Of a stretch of 64,000 nt of DNA, positions 48,006-60,209 are shown one piece after another. Numbering within the stretch: the stretch's first letter is position 1; every line of letters begins with the position of its first letter. The DNA is from Halichoerus grypus (lineage: Eukaryota > Chordata > Mammalia > Carnivora > Phocidae), in the NCBI RefSeq assembly GCF_964656455.1, contig NC_135716.1, positions 106,610,389-106,674,388 on the forward strand, given 5' to 3'. The notes beneath the pieces were generated by a model. That model ran no database searches. It worked only from the letters and a program-made list of their open reading frames with translations, and had not been told where the DNA came from. Both the position numbers and the translations under genes were made by a program.

Positions 48006-48750
48006 CCCCAGTGCCTTAGTCACATGCCTGACTCCCTAATAAACAGGAGTGATAGCAACAACAGCCACAGTGCATGCAGTTTTGGAATAAAAACCAGATC
48101 TCCTGATCCTCATCAGCCAGGGGTTCTAACAAGCATATTAACTTAAATAAAACCCCAAACCCTTCACCACATCAGCACTTTTGTAAGCTACTCATTCAGT
48201 TTAAACAGAATTGGCTTCCTAAATTTCTCTGCATATATTCAAGAAGAACACAGCTGTTACATTTGGAAGATACTTGGCAGTTAATGGACAATTCCATTAA
48301 AAAAAAAAATTGGCTGGGGTGAAATGTCTTTTGTTCCTTTTCCACTTCAGTTTTTTCCACTGCCTTTCTTATTCCTTTTCTACACTCACGCTGTATGACT
48401 TTAAATTTTTGGTAGAACAATTTCAAAGGCTTTGAAACTTTAAAAATATCCTTGCTCAAAGTTTTAGAGATTCCCCCAAATTGGACTGGAGAATAAGTGA
48501 GGAGTAAGTGAATGAGAGACTTCCCCCTCCCCATGATGCTCAATGAGATGCTGAGAAATTCACCTGCTTATCAGCATGCAATTCCCCCTTCCTTTCCAAC
48601 CTGCTCCAAACGTTCACCATTACAAAGATTGGGAAGGGTACTTACAGACAAAACAGCCCCTTTTCATCCACCTACCTAATCCTCAGGTTCCCTGGTGCCT
48701 ATTAGTGCTACTTGTCCTCTCCAAAGCTATTCCGGGTGCTCAGTAAGTGG
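48006..48750. other. Unique sequence
   Basis: No recognised feature. The 115-codon minus frame (48196-48543) has no recognisable domain. Confidence 0.4.
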
Positions 48751-48754
48751 AAAA

Positions 48755-48975
48755 GGAGTGAACTTTAGAATCGACTGACCTGATTTAAATCACTGTTACT
48801 TACTAATATTATGACGTTAGTCACTTCACTGAAACATTCCGAGGTTCAGTATGAATTGGCTACATATGGATAATAACACTGATTTCTCAGTTATTAGTAA
48901 AATTACATGTGTATAAAATGCCAAGCACAGTGCCTGGCACCTATAGCTCCTCTTTAAATGATAACCATTATTAAT
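48755..48975 (+). mobile_element. MIR SINE
   Basis: 'gtgaactttagaatcgactg', 'cactgttacttactaatatt', 'tacatatggataataacact', 'gccaagcacagtgcctggca'. Nearly complete, ending in the L2-like 3' tail. Confidence 0.82.
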
Positions 48976-50035
48976 ACGTTAAGGAGAGTAAGGGGAAGCA
49001 GCCCTCTCCCACAGATTCTTTTGGTCCCAGACTGATATTCTTAATTTATAGCATCCAGGTACTGTACAGACACCAAGAAATCAGATCAGGCACCGACCTC
49101 GGGGCAGCCCTCCTGGAGCATCCCTCCTGAACAGTGACCCTGCCGTTAGGGATGCATTCCTATGGCCTTCCAAATTAAGGCAGAAGACAAAGCAGGGAAG
49201 GAAATACAAAACCCATGTATCAGAGTCAATGAAGAGTTGATAGAGTTGTCTGCTACTCCCAGTATTCTTCCACTCCTTTCTAAGCGGATGTGAAATTCCT
49301 TTTTGTGAGGACCTAAAATAAGTACACCAAGGATACAGAAAACATCCTGTCCTATGGTCCCTCTCCATCCCCACAGGGTGTGCTAATTGCCTGACACAGC
49401 CACACAGCCAAGCAAGCATCTCTGCTCTCCAGGTCTATGTGCCCATAAATTATGTCCAGTTCTATCCCAGAACCGCTGAGTCACCATGGACGGCCCACAC
49501 AGGCCTGCCGATCACACATTCCTCTGATAAATGAGAGTAGAAATGATAGATCTGGAAGCTAGGGGTCATCACCCCTGCTTGAGCAAAAACAAGAGCAGTG
49601 TCCTACTCTCTCTGCTTTGATGATTCATAGGAATAGAGTGGTCATTTAGAGAGCTGGGTCCTCCTCCACTAAGTTGAGGAGGTGTGGGGCTTTTGGGCTT
49701 CTTGCCTGGGCAGAGTCACATGAGCCTAGTTGCTGACCACTGGAAGAAGAATTAAGCTGTAGGTCTTTTTCACAATAGATTTCATCCATCCTACAGTTAT
49801 CCACATTACTGGATATGGACACATCAGCATATGCGGCTCAAGATGTCCACACCAGAGCATGAAGCCCTGTTGATGAAATCCTGAGAACTAAAAGGACATA
49901 ATATTCAGTTCATATAAAAAATCCAGAATGAAGTATAATACCGTGACTTTTCCCCTATATCTTGCCTTGTGTTCTAAATATGTCAATTATAAAACCCCTT
50001 AATGTAAACCAGAGTAGAGATTGAATTTTATACAC
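48976..50035. other. Unique sequence with a 112-codon minus frame
   Basis: No repeat family recognised. The frame 49081-49419 (minus) is the longest open frame outside repeats but has no recognisable domain, no splice framework and stop-to-stop length near chance expectation. Confidence 0.35.
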
Positions 50036-50037
50036 CC

Positions 50038-50225
50038 TTTGTTCGCTCAGCAAACACTGATTGAAGATCATCTGTGGACCAAGGATGGAAATAAGACAAG
50101 GGTATTTCCTCAAAGTTTACTGTCCACTGGTGCAGGTGGATGCCTCTATGAACAAACACAGTGTGACGTGATATGTGCTATAATGTAGACAACTGCAAAG
50201 AGCACTGGGTTATTTGGGGAAAGTG
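50038..50225 (-). mobile_element. L2 LINE 3' end, antisense
   Basis: 'gttcgctcagcaaacactga', 'tttactgtccactggtgcag', 'gtgatatgtgctataatgta' follow the antisense L2 3' end. Confidence 0.55.
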
Positions 50226-50695
50226 TGAACCCTGGCAAATACCACAGATTAAGATAATGGATAACAGAAGAAGAGCCAACAACAAAAGCTGAAACAAGGA
50301 ACTCCTCAAGAGTCCTACTCCATTTTCAGTGGATCACTTTCCCTTCTACTTCATAGAGAAAATTGAGACCATCGACTTTTCAACCACACACAAAGAAACT
50401 CTTAGCTAGGTTTGCAGACCTTTATCTGCCTTCCTCCCACTTCAGAGGGTGAGTGTCCCTCCCACTCTCATGAATCCAGTTCTGGCTTCTGCTCGAAGCC
50501 CCTCCTGCCGTCTCAGAAATATATTTAAACCAATTATTCTTTCTCTCTTCTCTACTCCAGCCTCTTTCCCAGCATTTCCCCACAGCTTAATAAAATGCTC
50601 AAGATGCTCCTTGAATAAAAGCTCTCTCTTGGTGTCACATTTTCTTTTCTTCACCGATTTTCACCCAAAATACTCAAAAGTTTAGCCTACCCAGC
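50226..50695. other. Unrecognised sequence, possibly L2 5' extension
   Basis: Pyrimidine-rich stretch (50540-50660) preceding a sense L2 fragment. It may be part of the same element, but I cannot confirm it. Confidence 0.35.
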
Positions 50696-50699
50696 CAAC

Positions 50700-51110
50700 T
50701 CTCTTAGCTCCTCAATGAAACTTACCTTCTATCATCACTTTACTGAGAACACTCTTACCAAGTTCAAGTTCACCAATGACTGCCTAGTTTTGAAATGCAA
50801 TGGTCATTTTATAATCGCTGTCTTACTAAATGTCTGTTGCATCTGCCACCGTTCAGCATCCTCTTCTTAGAATTCTCTATTTCCTTAGTGTCTATGACTT
50901 TAAAACTGCTGTGGTTCTCCTCACGCCCCTCTGATGGCGCCTTCTCAGTTTTCCTTCCTGGGCTCCTTTCTTCCATCTGCCATTTAAATGTCGATGTTCC
51001 CCAGGGATTTGGCTGTGCTTCTAGCTGCCTGGCCTCTGCCTGCTCCTGTCTATTTTCTAAATTCCAGATTTCCAGTTGCATCTGTGAGCTACACAACACC
51101 TCTCGACAAC
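50700..51110 (+). mobile_element. L2 LINE ORF2 fragment (reverse transcriptase region), degraded
   Basis: 'caagttcaagttcaccaatg', 'ttgaaatgcaatggtcattt', 'ggcgccttctcagttttcct' and 'atgttccccagggatttggc' follow the L2 reverse-transcriptase domain, the last being the degraded PQG-SVLGPLL-type motif. Many stops. The 111-codon frame here (50795-51130) is a relic, not a gene. Confidence 0.68.
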
Positions 51111-51424
51111 TACTTTTATTTTCTGACTAAATTAGCCAGTGTCAGTTTTTTGTTGCTGGGAACTGAGAATGGAGAAATCTGGCTTAAAAGCAAAGTCTGG
51201 TGAAAAAGAACATGGAATGCAGTTGTGTATGAGCACAACATGAGTCAACTGGAGCTGCTGCACCAGCAAGCAAATGAATAAATAAGCACCTCAGTAGACA
51301 TACAGTGCTCAGACCAAGTAACGTGCCACCTTCCTCTGCAGCTGGAGTACGGTATGCAATGTGGGGCATCACACTTAAAAAAAAGAAAGAAAGAAAGATG
51401 CATTAAAAAAAAAAAAAAAAAAAC
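51111..51424. other. Unrecognised sequence with A-rich run
   Basis: (GAAA)n and poly-A at about 51378-51423. Confidence 0.4.
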
Positions 51425-51585
51425 ATTTACTGGATTCTACAGGAAGGATTATCCTAGGGAGTGGGAATACAAAGATGAATAAGATCACTGACTTTTAGAA
51501 GTTTCTCTAGTGGGAAAGAGAAATGTCAGTACTGTAATATAAAAGAAGTGCTGGTGGCACAAAGGACTGGTAGCCAAAGCTGCCT
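51425..51585 (-). mobile_element. L2 LINE 3' end, antisense
   Basis: 'gggagtgggaatacaaagat', 'gaataagatcactgactttt', 'gtcagtactgtaatataaaa' match the antisense L2 interior of the 3' end. Confidence 0.55.
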
Positions 51586-53435
51586 TGAGGAACAAGAACG
51601 GTTAACATCTGGGCTAGGTACTGAGTGATGAATAAGATGTCATCAAGAGAAGGATGAAAAGGTGACCACCAGGCAGAGTGGATGGCATTCAGAAGACACA
51701 GAGCTGAGAGAGACTCCAGGGTAAAAGAAACAGAGGTACCCCCAGATGAGAAGAGAGAGGAAATGTGGTGTCTGATCAAGAAAGACCAGTCTATAACTCA
51801 ATCCCTAAACCTTCACAATCTGGATATCCAAAAGCCTAGAAACCATATTTCGTAGGGATCAAATGAAGAAAATGGGTTTGTTTTATCCTGGAAAAAAAGG
51901 TGTAATGGACACAAAAACCTCTCCCCACAGTTCAAGAGCTGTCTTTTCAAAGTACAAATATGCCAACTTTTTGCCTATATGTTTACACAATTCGAGGAAG
52001 AAATTACTAATGATTGGATTGACTCCACAACAGAAGGGACTGTCTTACCGGGGAAGTGAGTTCTCTGCCACTTGCAGTATTCAAGCTGGTCAGGAAAATT
52101 ATAATTTGAATTAAGTGGGTAAGAATTCAGGTTATATGAACTTTAAGGTTACTACTAATTACAAGGTTTCAACTATTTGTCTGCATTAGTTTTGCTGCCA
52201 ACTTATTTATGTTCTTAAGCAGTTAGCTTTCCCGTGAAAAACCACTGTGCGTATCTTATGGCTCTGTCTCTTGAAGTGCTGGGTCAATAACAGTAGCCAC
52301 AGAGTACCACTCTTCTCCTTTTTAAGGAAACAGTCCTTTTAGGCCTCAGAACAAAATACAGACTTCCACTCAAGAGTTTTAGATAAAATCCGACTCCAGT
52401 GGCTTTTACTTTCATTCCATTTTAATAACCAGCTCCATTCAATTTTGTCATCTCCCATCATCACTTCAACTTCAAAGGAATAACAATCCATATATGAATG
52501 TCTGACCATAACTGGTTCTTCCATTTCAAAGTAAGTCCCTTTACATCTTCAATGTTTGTCTGGTATATTCTGACTTGCTTCCTTTCTTACCCAACTTTCT
52601 TAGCCAGAATTCCTCATTTTCAGAATGGAATCCCCATCCCCATCTTTAACTTTTTGGTGAAATGGTCTTTCAACCAAGCCTACATGATAAATTCTCAAAC
52701 CTAAGTTAATCCTAAATTTACTTTTATACTCCTGTATATTTATTGTCAAAAAGAAAAAAGAAGAGTTTTCTTTTCACAACTATATCAGTTCATGCTACCA
52801 GATTTTTTGTGGTCGTCAGTCTTAGCTGAGCCCTTATCATGGTAATTAATTTTCTTTGGCCAGCCAATACTTCTCTCAATAGATATTCTAAACCTTGAAG
52901 AGATTTCAAGAGCAAATTCAACATCTGCCTGGCAGATTATCTTGCCGTGTATTTCATAAGCAAACGTGAGGGCATTTAGTAATCTTCATTTTCTTTCCTC
53001 AACTTTCAAAATTATTTACCTGCATCTTCATCTTTATCTTTTTGCATTTGACCAAGGCTTTTACTCTAGATTACACTCTTAATTTCCTCCCATGTCATTT
53101 TGTATCTTATAACACTAATTAACACTTTCTTACACAGCATCTCTTTCCTCTGGACTGAGAAATTCTGGTGATTTTTTTTCTCATTTTATATGGATCACTT
53201 AATAAGTTATAGGTTATATAAAGAATAGATCTGAGGATATAAGGTGACAATTAAGAGACCTTTGTACTAGTTCAGGGAGATTATAAAGTTATAAACTAGA
53301 AAATGGCCGAGGTTGAAAAGGTTCAATAAATAATTAGGAAATAAACCCAGCATGGTGATTAATATTACTATACATGACAAGAAGCGTATTCTGTCACTGT
53401 CATCAGAACTGATGGGACCTACTGAAACCACTGAT
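51586..53435. other. Unique sequence, 1.8 kb
   Basis: No gene or repeat recognised. Confidence 0.4.
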
Positions 53436-53439
53436 GTTC

Positions 53440-53665
53440 TTTGTCCCAGATACTGCAACCTCCTACAGGATGAATCCTTCACTATCTTTCCTTCCTGAGT
53501 TGCTGATTTCAGATTCAAAGTCCTGGACTAGCACATCTGATTGGCCAAAACGAGGTCATATACCAACTTTTAAGCTGCTTGGGAACATTGCCCCAAGAAG
53601 GCAAGTGTTCGGCATTTTGAGCTTCTGGTTGGAGGAAAACTACCTCAACACTGGAAGAGAGATTA
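53440..53665 (+). mobile_element. Possible old LTR fragment
   Basis: 'catctgattggccaaaacga', 'ggtcatataccaacttttaa', 'gctgcttgggaacattgccc' recall an ancient mammalian LTR family whose name I cannot fix. Ends are undefined. The overlapping frames 53434-53718 (plus) and 53515-53730 (minus) are not judged coding. Confidence 0.3.
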
Positions 53666-54685
53666 GATCCCGGAGAGAAAATAAAAATGTGACTTGTGTT
53701 TGCACTATGGATTTTTGAACATAAAGGCAAATTTTTCTATCAATTCCTGTTAAGTAAATTTGTCAGTCTTTTAGTCCCAATTTTAACATTTTTACCTTTA
53801 TGCACCTTGAATATGTTCCAACATTTTAGTTATCCAACAATTTAGTTGTTAAATAAAATCACCTATCCTAACACAAGCTTCTGGCAAAATTGTACAGAAC
53901 AAGAAGAAGAACAAAGTTCTGCTAAATAAAGATAAAAATCCTCAAGTTCAAAGTTAATCTTAACCAATCCCACCGAGAGAGCTGCTGAATGGGCTGTAAA
54001 GATGCCTAACTAAGCTATTACACAGCCATTTCCATTCTCTTATTCTTAAACAAGTATCTAAAACTCCCTAGACATAGTCGCCAACAACTAAAACCCAGGT
54101 GCACCATGTTGGCAATGTTCTCTTGATTTACCGGGGTAGTAGAACTATCCAAAAAGGGAGGGGGGGGGGTTAGATAAATTTAACACAATATTTTTTTCTT
54201 TTTAGTAAACCAAGGATGGAAAAAACAAAAAAAGAAAGGAAAGATGGGAAAATGTTTCCTAGGGGAAATGGAACATAGGAACAATCCCATAGTAGCTATT
54301 AAAGGACACCGAACCCTGAAAAAATTGGACAACCCACCAACATATAAGCAAGAAGAGACTGCATGATCTGATGATCTACCACTTTACCTATTGGCATAAA
54401 GTGTCATGAAAGAAGATGTGTCAAATATGAAGTGTGACGAGGAGCCCTGGAGCAACATGTTCACCAGAAATAATTCTCCCCAAACTTACTGCTTTGAAAA
54501 CCAACAGGTGTCAACTAATTCATAACTTCAGAGGGGAACCCATAACTGCTGGCAAAAGGCCCTATACCTTTAGAATCACAATTCGTCCCAACTGGGGTCC
54601 CCTGCAGCTTCAGAACTGGCACACCAGGCGATGGCTCTGTAGCAAAAGGCTTTTTTGAACTGCATTTTTTTCAGCAGTTAAATCT
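53666..54685. other. Unique sequence
   Basis: G-run near 54160-54171. No recognised gene or repeat. Confidence 0.4.
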
Positions 54686-54776
54686 GAGCTGTAACATTTG
54701 GCAGGTTTCCTTGCTAACATTTGGCAATAATTGTTTATCAAATGCTAACAAGGAATGCTGCCAAATGTAACAGCTC
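54686..54776. repeat. Long imperfect hairpin (about 43-bp stem), MITE-like or pre-miRNA-like
   Basis: Left arm 54686-54728 and right arm 54734-54776 are inverted repeats pairing at about 36 of 43 positions, including blocks of 7, 11, 7 and 6 consecutive pairs, with a loop of about 5 nt. Outer ends are 'gagctgt' and 'acagctc', and inner blocks carry 'acatttggcag' and 'ctgccaaatgt'. Length and layout suit either a small palindromic DNA transposon (MITE) or a microRNA precursor. No family recognised. Confidence 0.85.
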
Positions 54777-55255
54777 CAACTGAACCATCTAAAATATAAT
54801 ATTGAGGCAAAAGTCTACAGACATGTGCTCAATCCTTTCTGACTAATCCTAGAAATAGGATTCTGTGCCCTTGGTCATCAGACCATGCTGCACCACAGCA
54901 GGGATGTGCAGGGACCAGATTCTCTTTCCTCTGCACAGTGTATTATTTCCCTTGATTTCTAAGGGAGTTCATGAGAGAAAGATGCCGGATAAACACAGAG
55001 ATGGAAATTTACAACAAGCTAGAGACTACATACATTATAACTTCATCAATTTAGATGCAAATTTGTGGAAGATCAGTCAGCAAAACCAAGGCTGAATTAC
55101 CTTTGGTGGGCAAATTATTTTTCAATCACACTGGTCCCCCAACGGGTCCTTGTTATCTCCAAGAAGGCCTCATGCTTGCACACATTTGGTTCCTTTCTCC
55201 TAGTGCTCAGTGCAGTGTAGATCTAACCTTCCTTGTCCTTGCTAATCCAAATCTT
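54777..55255. other. Unique sequence
   Basis: No recognised feature. The frames at 54865-55095 and 55055-55258 are short. Confidence 0.4.
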
Positions 55256-55259
55256 TAAA

Positions 55260-55512
55260 GGGATAGCTCAAATTCCACCTCCTCTAGGAAGCCTTCCCTA
55301 CTCTACCTTCCCATTATTCTCTTCCTGCATTCTTGAGTTACTTTTATATTAAACCTTTATTGCCTGAAGCTTTATTGGTCCCTGGATACTGTTCCTCGTT
55401 ACTAGCACATTCTCCAGGCAGTTCAAATAACTTACATCTTACCTTCCCCAGTCAGCCTACAAACCCACTGAGGGCAGGCTCTGACTGTTGTTCTCACAAC
55501 AATCCTAACATG
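55260..55512 (+). mobile_element. L2 LINE 3' UTR, sense
   Basis: 'gctcaaattccacctcctct', 'aggaagccttccctactcta', 'cccactgagggcaggctctg' are diagnostic of the sense L2 3' end. Confidence 0.8.
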
Positions 55513-55789
55513 GAACGGTATAAAATTCTGTAGTTAAGGATTTTGTGGCTAGTCTTAGAGTACAAGTTATAGAACAAATGCTTTTCAAGTGCTTTGGAAG
55601 TACTCATTTACATTCCGATACCTGATATGCTAACACTAAAGGATGCTCAACTATTCATCCAAATAGATCTTTTCAGAAACTTTCCCAGGTAATTTTAGCT
55701 TATGTGAGCTAAATTTGGGTAGCTAGGTATATTTGAAAAGAATCAAACTGCTCTTCTTCAGAAGAATTCTAAGATTCAAACTTTTAAAC

Positions 55790-55880
55790 ATTCAGTAATC
55801 TTTTATTGCTGCTTCACTAGGTCCTTGGAATACAAAAATAGGAAAGACATTGCCCTATTTTTTGCTGCCTTACTCTCATA
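55790..55880 (-). mobile_element. Possible L2 3' end, antisense
   Basis: 'cttttattgctgcttcacta', 'ggaatacaaaaataggaaag' resemble the antisense L2 terminus. Short and diverged. Confidence 0.35.
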
Positions 55881-55983
55881 TCCTCAAAAAGTATACTTGA
55901 CAATGTCAACATATTACTATAATACCTAAAAAATTTAGAGGAGGGGTAGAAATAAACAAATCATCCTTTTCTACATGTTTAGC

Positions 55984-56018
55984 AATAAATAAATAAATTA
56001 AATAAATAAATAAATAAT
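55984..56018 (+). repeat. (AAAT)n microsatellite
   Basis: About 35 bp of AAAT units. It may be the remnant of a SINE tail, but no SINE body is attached. Confidence 0.88.
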
Positions 56019-56640
56019 TCTTTTAAGATCTCCCCTAAGACTTTCGAGGACATTTCCCATTTAATGCAAATACACAATCACATCAGACATACACAAAAAT
56101 TGCACATAATACTACAAACCAAAGGACTTAGAAATGAGCTCATGGGGGCAGAACAGCCAGAACAATCAAAATCAACAATCTCATCTTTACTATAGATCTG
56201 TGGCAAAATATTTCCAACTGTAGGATTCTGATACTGTAGAAAAGGGATCTAGATTCTAAGTGTTTTCCACATAATAGCCAGGAATCATTAGATGATTTCA
56301 TTAGGTTTCCAGATATATGGATCCCTCTTATTTAAGATAAGGATATTAATGCCTTCTTTGATTTATGTCAAAGGCCTCTGCCAGATACTCTCTTAGACTC
56401 TCCATATAAGACCAATGGACCTCTTATTTAGGAAACTCAGTAACACGACAATAAATAACAAGAGTTATAAGCAGTTAAGAGTGAATGAAGGACACACAAT
56501 GATAGTCTTTAAATCTGAGGTTTTTCACTTAAAAAGCATATTTCTATTCCAGTCTTAAACCCTGCCCAGAGATAAGGGCCGTTTCCCCTCATCTACATAA
56601 AAGAAGACACAGGTTGAGTTTTTCTCATGGTATTCCTAAA
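56019..56640. other. Unique sequence
   Basis: No recognised feature. Confidence 0.4.
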
Positions 56641-56819
56641 GATTGTTAGACAGAAGTCGTCCAGGACCGCCAGCCCTCTTGGTGCCTGCCCTGTGCCTTC
56701 CTCAACCTTAATTCTCAATGTGAAAGACCTACTATAGTAACTGGGCGGAAAAGTGAACCTTCACACAAAGGTTTCCAGCCCCATAAAGCACTTAAGTGGG
56801 GCAAGTCTGTTTGGATCAT

Positions 56820-57480
56820 TGCCAACAGACTGATTCATAAACTTGTCAGGGCTTGGGCGGCCTCACAGGCCGCACGCGTGAAATCTTTTTAGTGCCTCTC
56901 TGGGCTATGTTTTCTTCCCGAACCCATGCAAATCCAGCTGCTGTTCAGCTGTGGGAGGGCATGCTGCCTTTCTGACTGAGGAGAGTGGAGTTTTTGTTAG
57001 CCAGAGGACACTTAGAAATTTGCCTTTTTACTATAAAAAGAGACCATCACAGCTTATACAGTGCCTCTGCTCAGAAGAGCACCTCCTCATTATTTTTTCA
57101 ACAGATGTCTTACTGAAGCATATTTTACTATTTATGTTAGCCTCCTGTAAAACATCTGAGAAAATTCAGAATAACAATGAAAAATGATTGTGTTCACAAA
57201 ATCAAGTAAATCCAATAATATTTCTGACAGAATTGATTACAATAATGTCAAACGCCCCTCTCCACTCTCTTTGAAAGTTATTTCAAACATAAAGATAATG
57301 AAATATGTTGCCTGTCACTTGTAAATTGTGTGCTGAAAGTCTAAAGAGATAATTTAAAGATTTCCAGGTAGAACAACACACTTGCTTTATTTTATTTGTC
57401 AAGGAAATATATTGGTTAGGAACTTTCTGCTATGGAAAGTTGGAAACCTCAAAAGAGGACCAGACGTTTAAACTACAGTC
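56820..57480. promoter_or_regulatory. Candidate conserved non-coding element (octamer plus E-boxes)
   Basis: Repeat-free complex sequence with several CpGs, a small GC hairpin 'gcggcctcacaggccgc' (near 56858-56874), the octamer 'atgcaaat' (56926-56933) and two 'cagctg' E-boxes (56935-56940, 56946-56951), followed by AT-rich homeobox-like sites ('gaattgattacaataatg'). POU factors bind the octamer and bHLH factors the E-boxes. Regulatory activity here is inferred only. Confidence 0.3.
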
Positions 57481-57607
57481 CGAGTGTCTTCACGGGTCAC
57501 AATTCCTGAATTGTAGAAGCTTCTTTATCTCTGTGGTATTGGTGAAAAGGGAGCAGAACAGATATTTAGGTGGTATTTCCCTAAAATTTAGTTTTTTTGT
57601 TGTTATG

Positions 57608-57872
57608 GTGGTATAGCACAGCAGTTAAGAGCATGAATGTTCAGGATTTAAAAAAACTGGGATCAGATTCCTAACTCCATCACTCCCTAGCTGCAGAACT
57701 TGAGAAAGTCACTTAACCTCTTGGAGCTTCCATTTTCTCCTCTGTAAAAAGAGCCAATGATTATTACCTCATGGGTGTGTAAAGTGGATAAAATGTCTGT
57801 AATATATGTAAATTACTTTCAGGGGATGCAGCACATAGTAATCATTCAATAATGGTAGCTATTATTGTTGCT
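57608..57872 (+). mobile_element. MIR SINE, near full length
   Basis: 'gtggtatagcacagcagtta', 'agagcatgaatgttcaggat', 'cactccctagctgcagaact', 'ttctcctctgtaaaaagagc', ending 'gcacatagtaatcattcaat'. The best-preserved sense MIR in the window. Confidence 0.9.
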
Positions 57873-58047
57873 GAATGCACAATATCATTGTTATCAGGTA
57901 TCTAAACATAAGCCTTCAACTCTCTTTTCTGTTTATTTCCATTTTATTATTTTAATCTCATAATTACATAATAGTCTCACAGTCCTTCCACTTTGAGTCC
58001 TCACTAAATTTTGTGAGGAGGGGCTTATTATCTTGTTTATCTCTTCA

Positions 58048-58186
58048 TTCTCTGTCTTCCCCACTATACGTAAACTCCACATGGGCAGGTCTTGATCATG
58101 ACTGGCTCCTCAGAACCCAGCACGTACCTGTCCCATAGCAAGTGCACGGTTCACTGCACAGTAGTTAAATAAATGAATGCACCATC
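58048..58186 (+). mobile_element. L2 LINE 3' end, sense
   Basis: 'gtaaactccacatgggcagg', 'ctcagaacccagcacgtacc', 'gttaaataaatgaatgcacc' match the sense L2 terminus. Confidence 0.8.
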
Positions 58187-58189
58187 ATG

Positions 58190-58335
58190 CTTTTTATACA
58201 GATAAGGAAACTGAGGCTCTCAATAATTCAATAATTTGCTTAAAATCAAAGTCATTTCCATAAATAAGTGGAGGAGCTATGTTCTGAACACGGGTCTTCA
58301 TTATTAGAGCTCCCATCCACTTCCTGCACCTAAGT
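58190..58335 (-). mobile_element. MIR SINE, antisense
   Basis: 'tttatacagataaggaaact', 'gaggctctcaataattcaat', 'gtggaggagctatgttctga'. It directly follows the sense L2 end. Confidence 0.7.
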
Positions 58336-58900
58336 TTCTTGTTGAGCCTCGAGCTGTATGTGGTAGGACTCTAGAAACCTAACCCACGGTTTTTCCTAAC
58401 AATTTTTTCAAAGCACACTTTCCCTCTACAATATTCTTAATGGAATATCAAAGGGGGCAACTTATAAATCTCCGTTAGTGGAGTCCTTTTGAACACCAAC
58501 CACTGACATTCAAGCAGTTAGGTAATTATTGCTGCTGGATATCCAAAGGTCCAACCTGCATGTTACCAGTACTTCCATTTCTAGTGGATTTACCACCAGG
58601 GACAATAAAAAGGAAAACAGTGAAATGGTAGAGTAAGTGTCTGATGGTTAAATGTCACAATAACAGATTTCTACAGCTTAATTTTTGTTACAGGGAGAAG
58701 GAGGGATGAAAGGGAATGTTCCTTGAGAAACAGTAGAGAACAGTTAGTAGTTAAGCCAATTTATGCTTGTATATTTTGCTGTCATCAATAAAAGACATTG
58801 CTTTGATCTGACTGAGAAGGTATTTTATTGCTTAGCTCTTTTAGATACATCAAATTAGATCTTTAACAGCTTTATTGCTGGATAATAATAATAGTACGTA
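58336..58900. other. Unique sequence
   Basis: No recognised feature. Confidence 0.4.
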
Positions 58901-58904
58901 TTTT

Positions 58905-59128
58905 ATAGTGTAAAATATGCTCCTCACTGCTAGTACCCATGGGTTATCTTGTTGGATGTTCGTAACATCGCCACATATGCAGAGGGAGGTATTATTCCCC
59001 CTATTTTCCAGATGAGGTCAATGAAATAAACAACAGGCTAAGTGACTTCCTTGAGATCACACAGACTATGAATGTACCAGGTCTGGGGCCGTTACCTGAC
59101 TTGCAGGCCAGTGCCCCTTCTCCAGTGC
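58905..59128 (-). mobile_element. MIR SINE, antisense
   Basis: 'ggtattattccccctatttt', 'ccagatgaggtcaatgaaat', 'gacttccttgagatcacaca', 'gaatgtaccaggtctggggc'. Confidence 0.78.
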
Positions 59129-59930
59129 ATCCACACCAAGTTTGTACAGGTAGGTTCGGTAGCTCCATTTAAATCCTGACTTAGTTCTAAGCTATTCCTA
59201 AAATGTCAAATGTTTGCTGTTTGTCAGTGTGTCCAGGGAACTGGACACAATGCTGATTTTGTACTAGCTTTTTTTTTTTTTTTTTTCCCCTGCAGTATAT
59301 TCTACAGTTAATATCAGAAGAGAGGCCACTTAATATCCTCCTCATGTTTATTTGGGAGTTTCAATTTTTCTCACTTTTAATAAAATTCTATAGATTTTTT
59401 AAAAGAAAAACACAATGCTGAGAATACTTTAAGGTCAGTCTCCAAATTTGATTAGTATCCCCAAAAGAATACTTAGACTTATTTCATAGCCCAGCCTTAA
59501 TTGTATTTACCTTTTTCAGAGCCAGAGTGTCAACATCACTCAGGTTGCTGATGTGTGGGGTATGCTATGAAATCACAATGGACCTTTGGGGGACTGATTA
59601 GTATGACCTGCTATTTATTAGGCAGCCACAGCATCTTGACATTGACCAGAACATAGAAAATAATTCCAAAGAAAATAGGTTTCTGGCCCTCTACTAATTA
59701 AAAAATAAAATATAGGCGGGGATTTCTTAGATAAATATCTGGTTTGTCAGAATATCTACAATTCATAGTCAAACATAAAACACGATATGTTTGTGATTTT
59801 TAAAACACCAAAATGCCATGCCTGTGAAATATAGTTAAGTGGCTCACGTTTATGACAAAGTAGAATTCTATTTGGATCTCTTTGTTCCATTCAAAGTAAG
59901 ACCGCACATGTTAACACAACCCTTCCCTTC
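59129..59930. other. Unique sequence with T-run
   Basis: T-run at 59270-59286. No recognised gene or repeat. Confidence 0.4.
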
Positions 59931-59934
59931 GTTA

Positions 59935-60080
59935 CCGATACTCGGCTAGGCACTATATGGGGAAACAAGATTAAGGTTCAAAGTCCTGGCCTGAAAGAAA
60001 TTGCAATGTCACCGAGGAGAAAACACTGCAACACAAAGTGTCCTCGGCAGATGTGCTCAAGGGAGGATGCATTTGATGAA
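59935..60080 (-). mobile_element. L2 LINE 3' end, antisense
   Basis: 'tcggctaggcactatatggg', 'aaagtcctggcctgaaagaa', 'acaaagtgtcctcggcagat' follow the antisense L2 pattern. Confidence 0.5.
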
Positions 60081-60209
60081 CAGTCTAAAAGGTTGCTTTG
60101 TCCCTGGCCACTCCCCCACCCCTCAACATAGGTGCTCAGTATTTCAAGGTACTTTTTGTTAATAAGTCTTGCCTTTCTTGCAGCCTAGAAGTCCCTTAAG
60201 GGAACCAAT

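Noticed and set aside
49081..49419. 112-codon minus-strand frame in unique DNA
   Set aside because: No recognisable domain, no splice or promoter context, and length compatible with chance in a locally GC-richer stretch.
50707..50782. Exon-like signal on the minus strand with an 'aag' + 'gtaagt' donor
   Set aside because: It lies antisense in an L2 reverse-transcriptase relic, so the splice match is incidental.
50795..51130. 111-codon plus-strand frame
   Set aside because: It is part of a degraded L2 reverse-transcriptase region.
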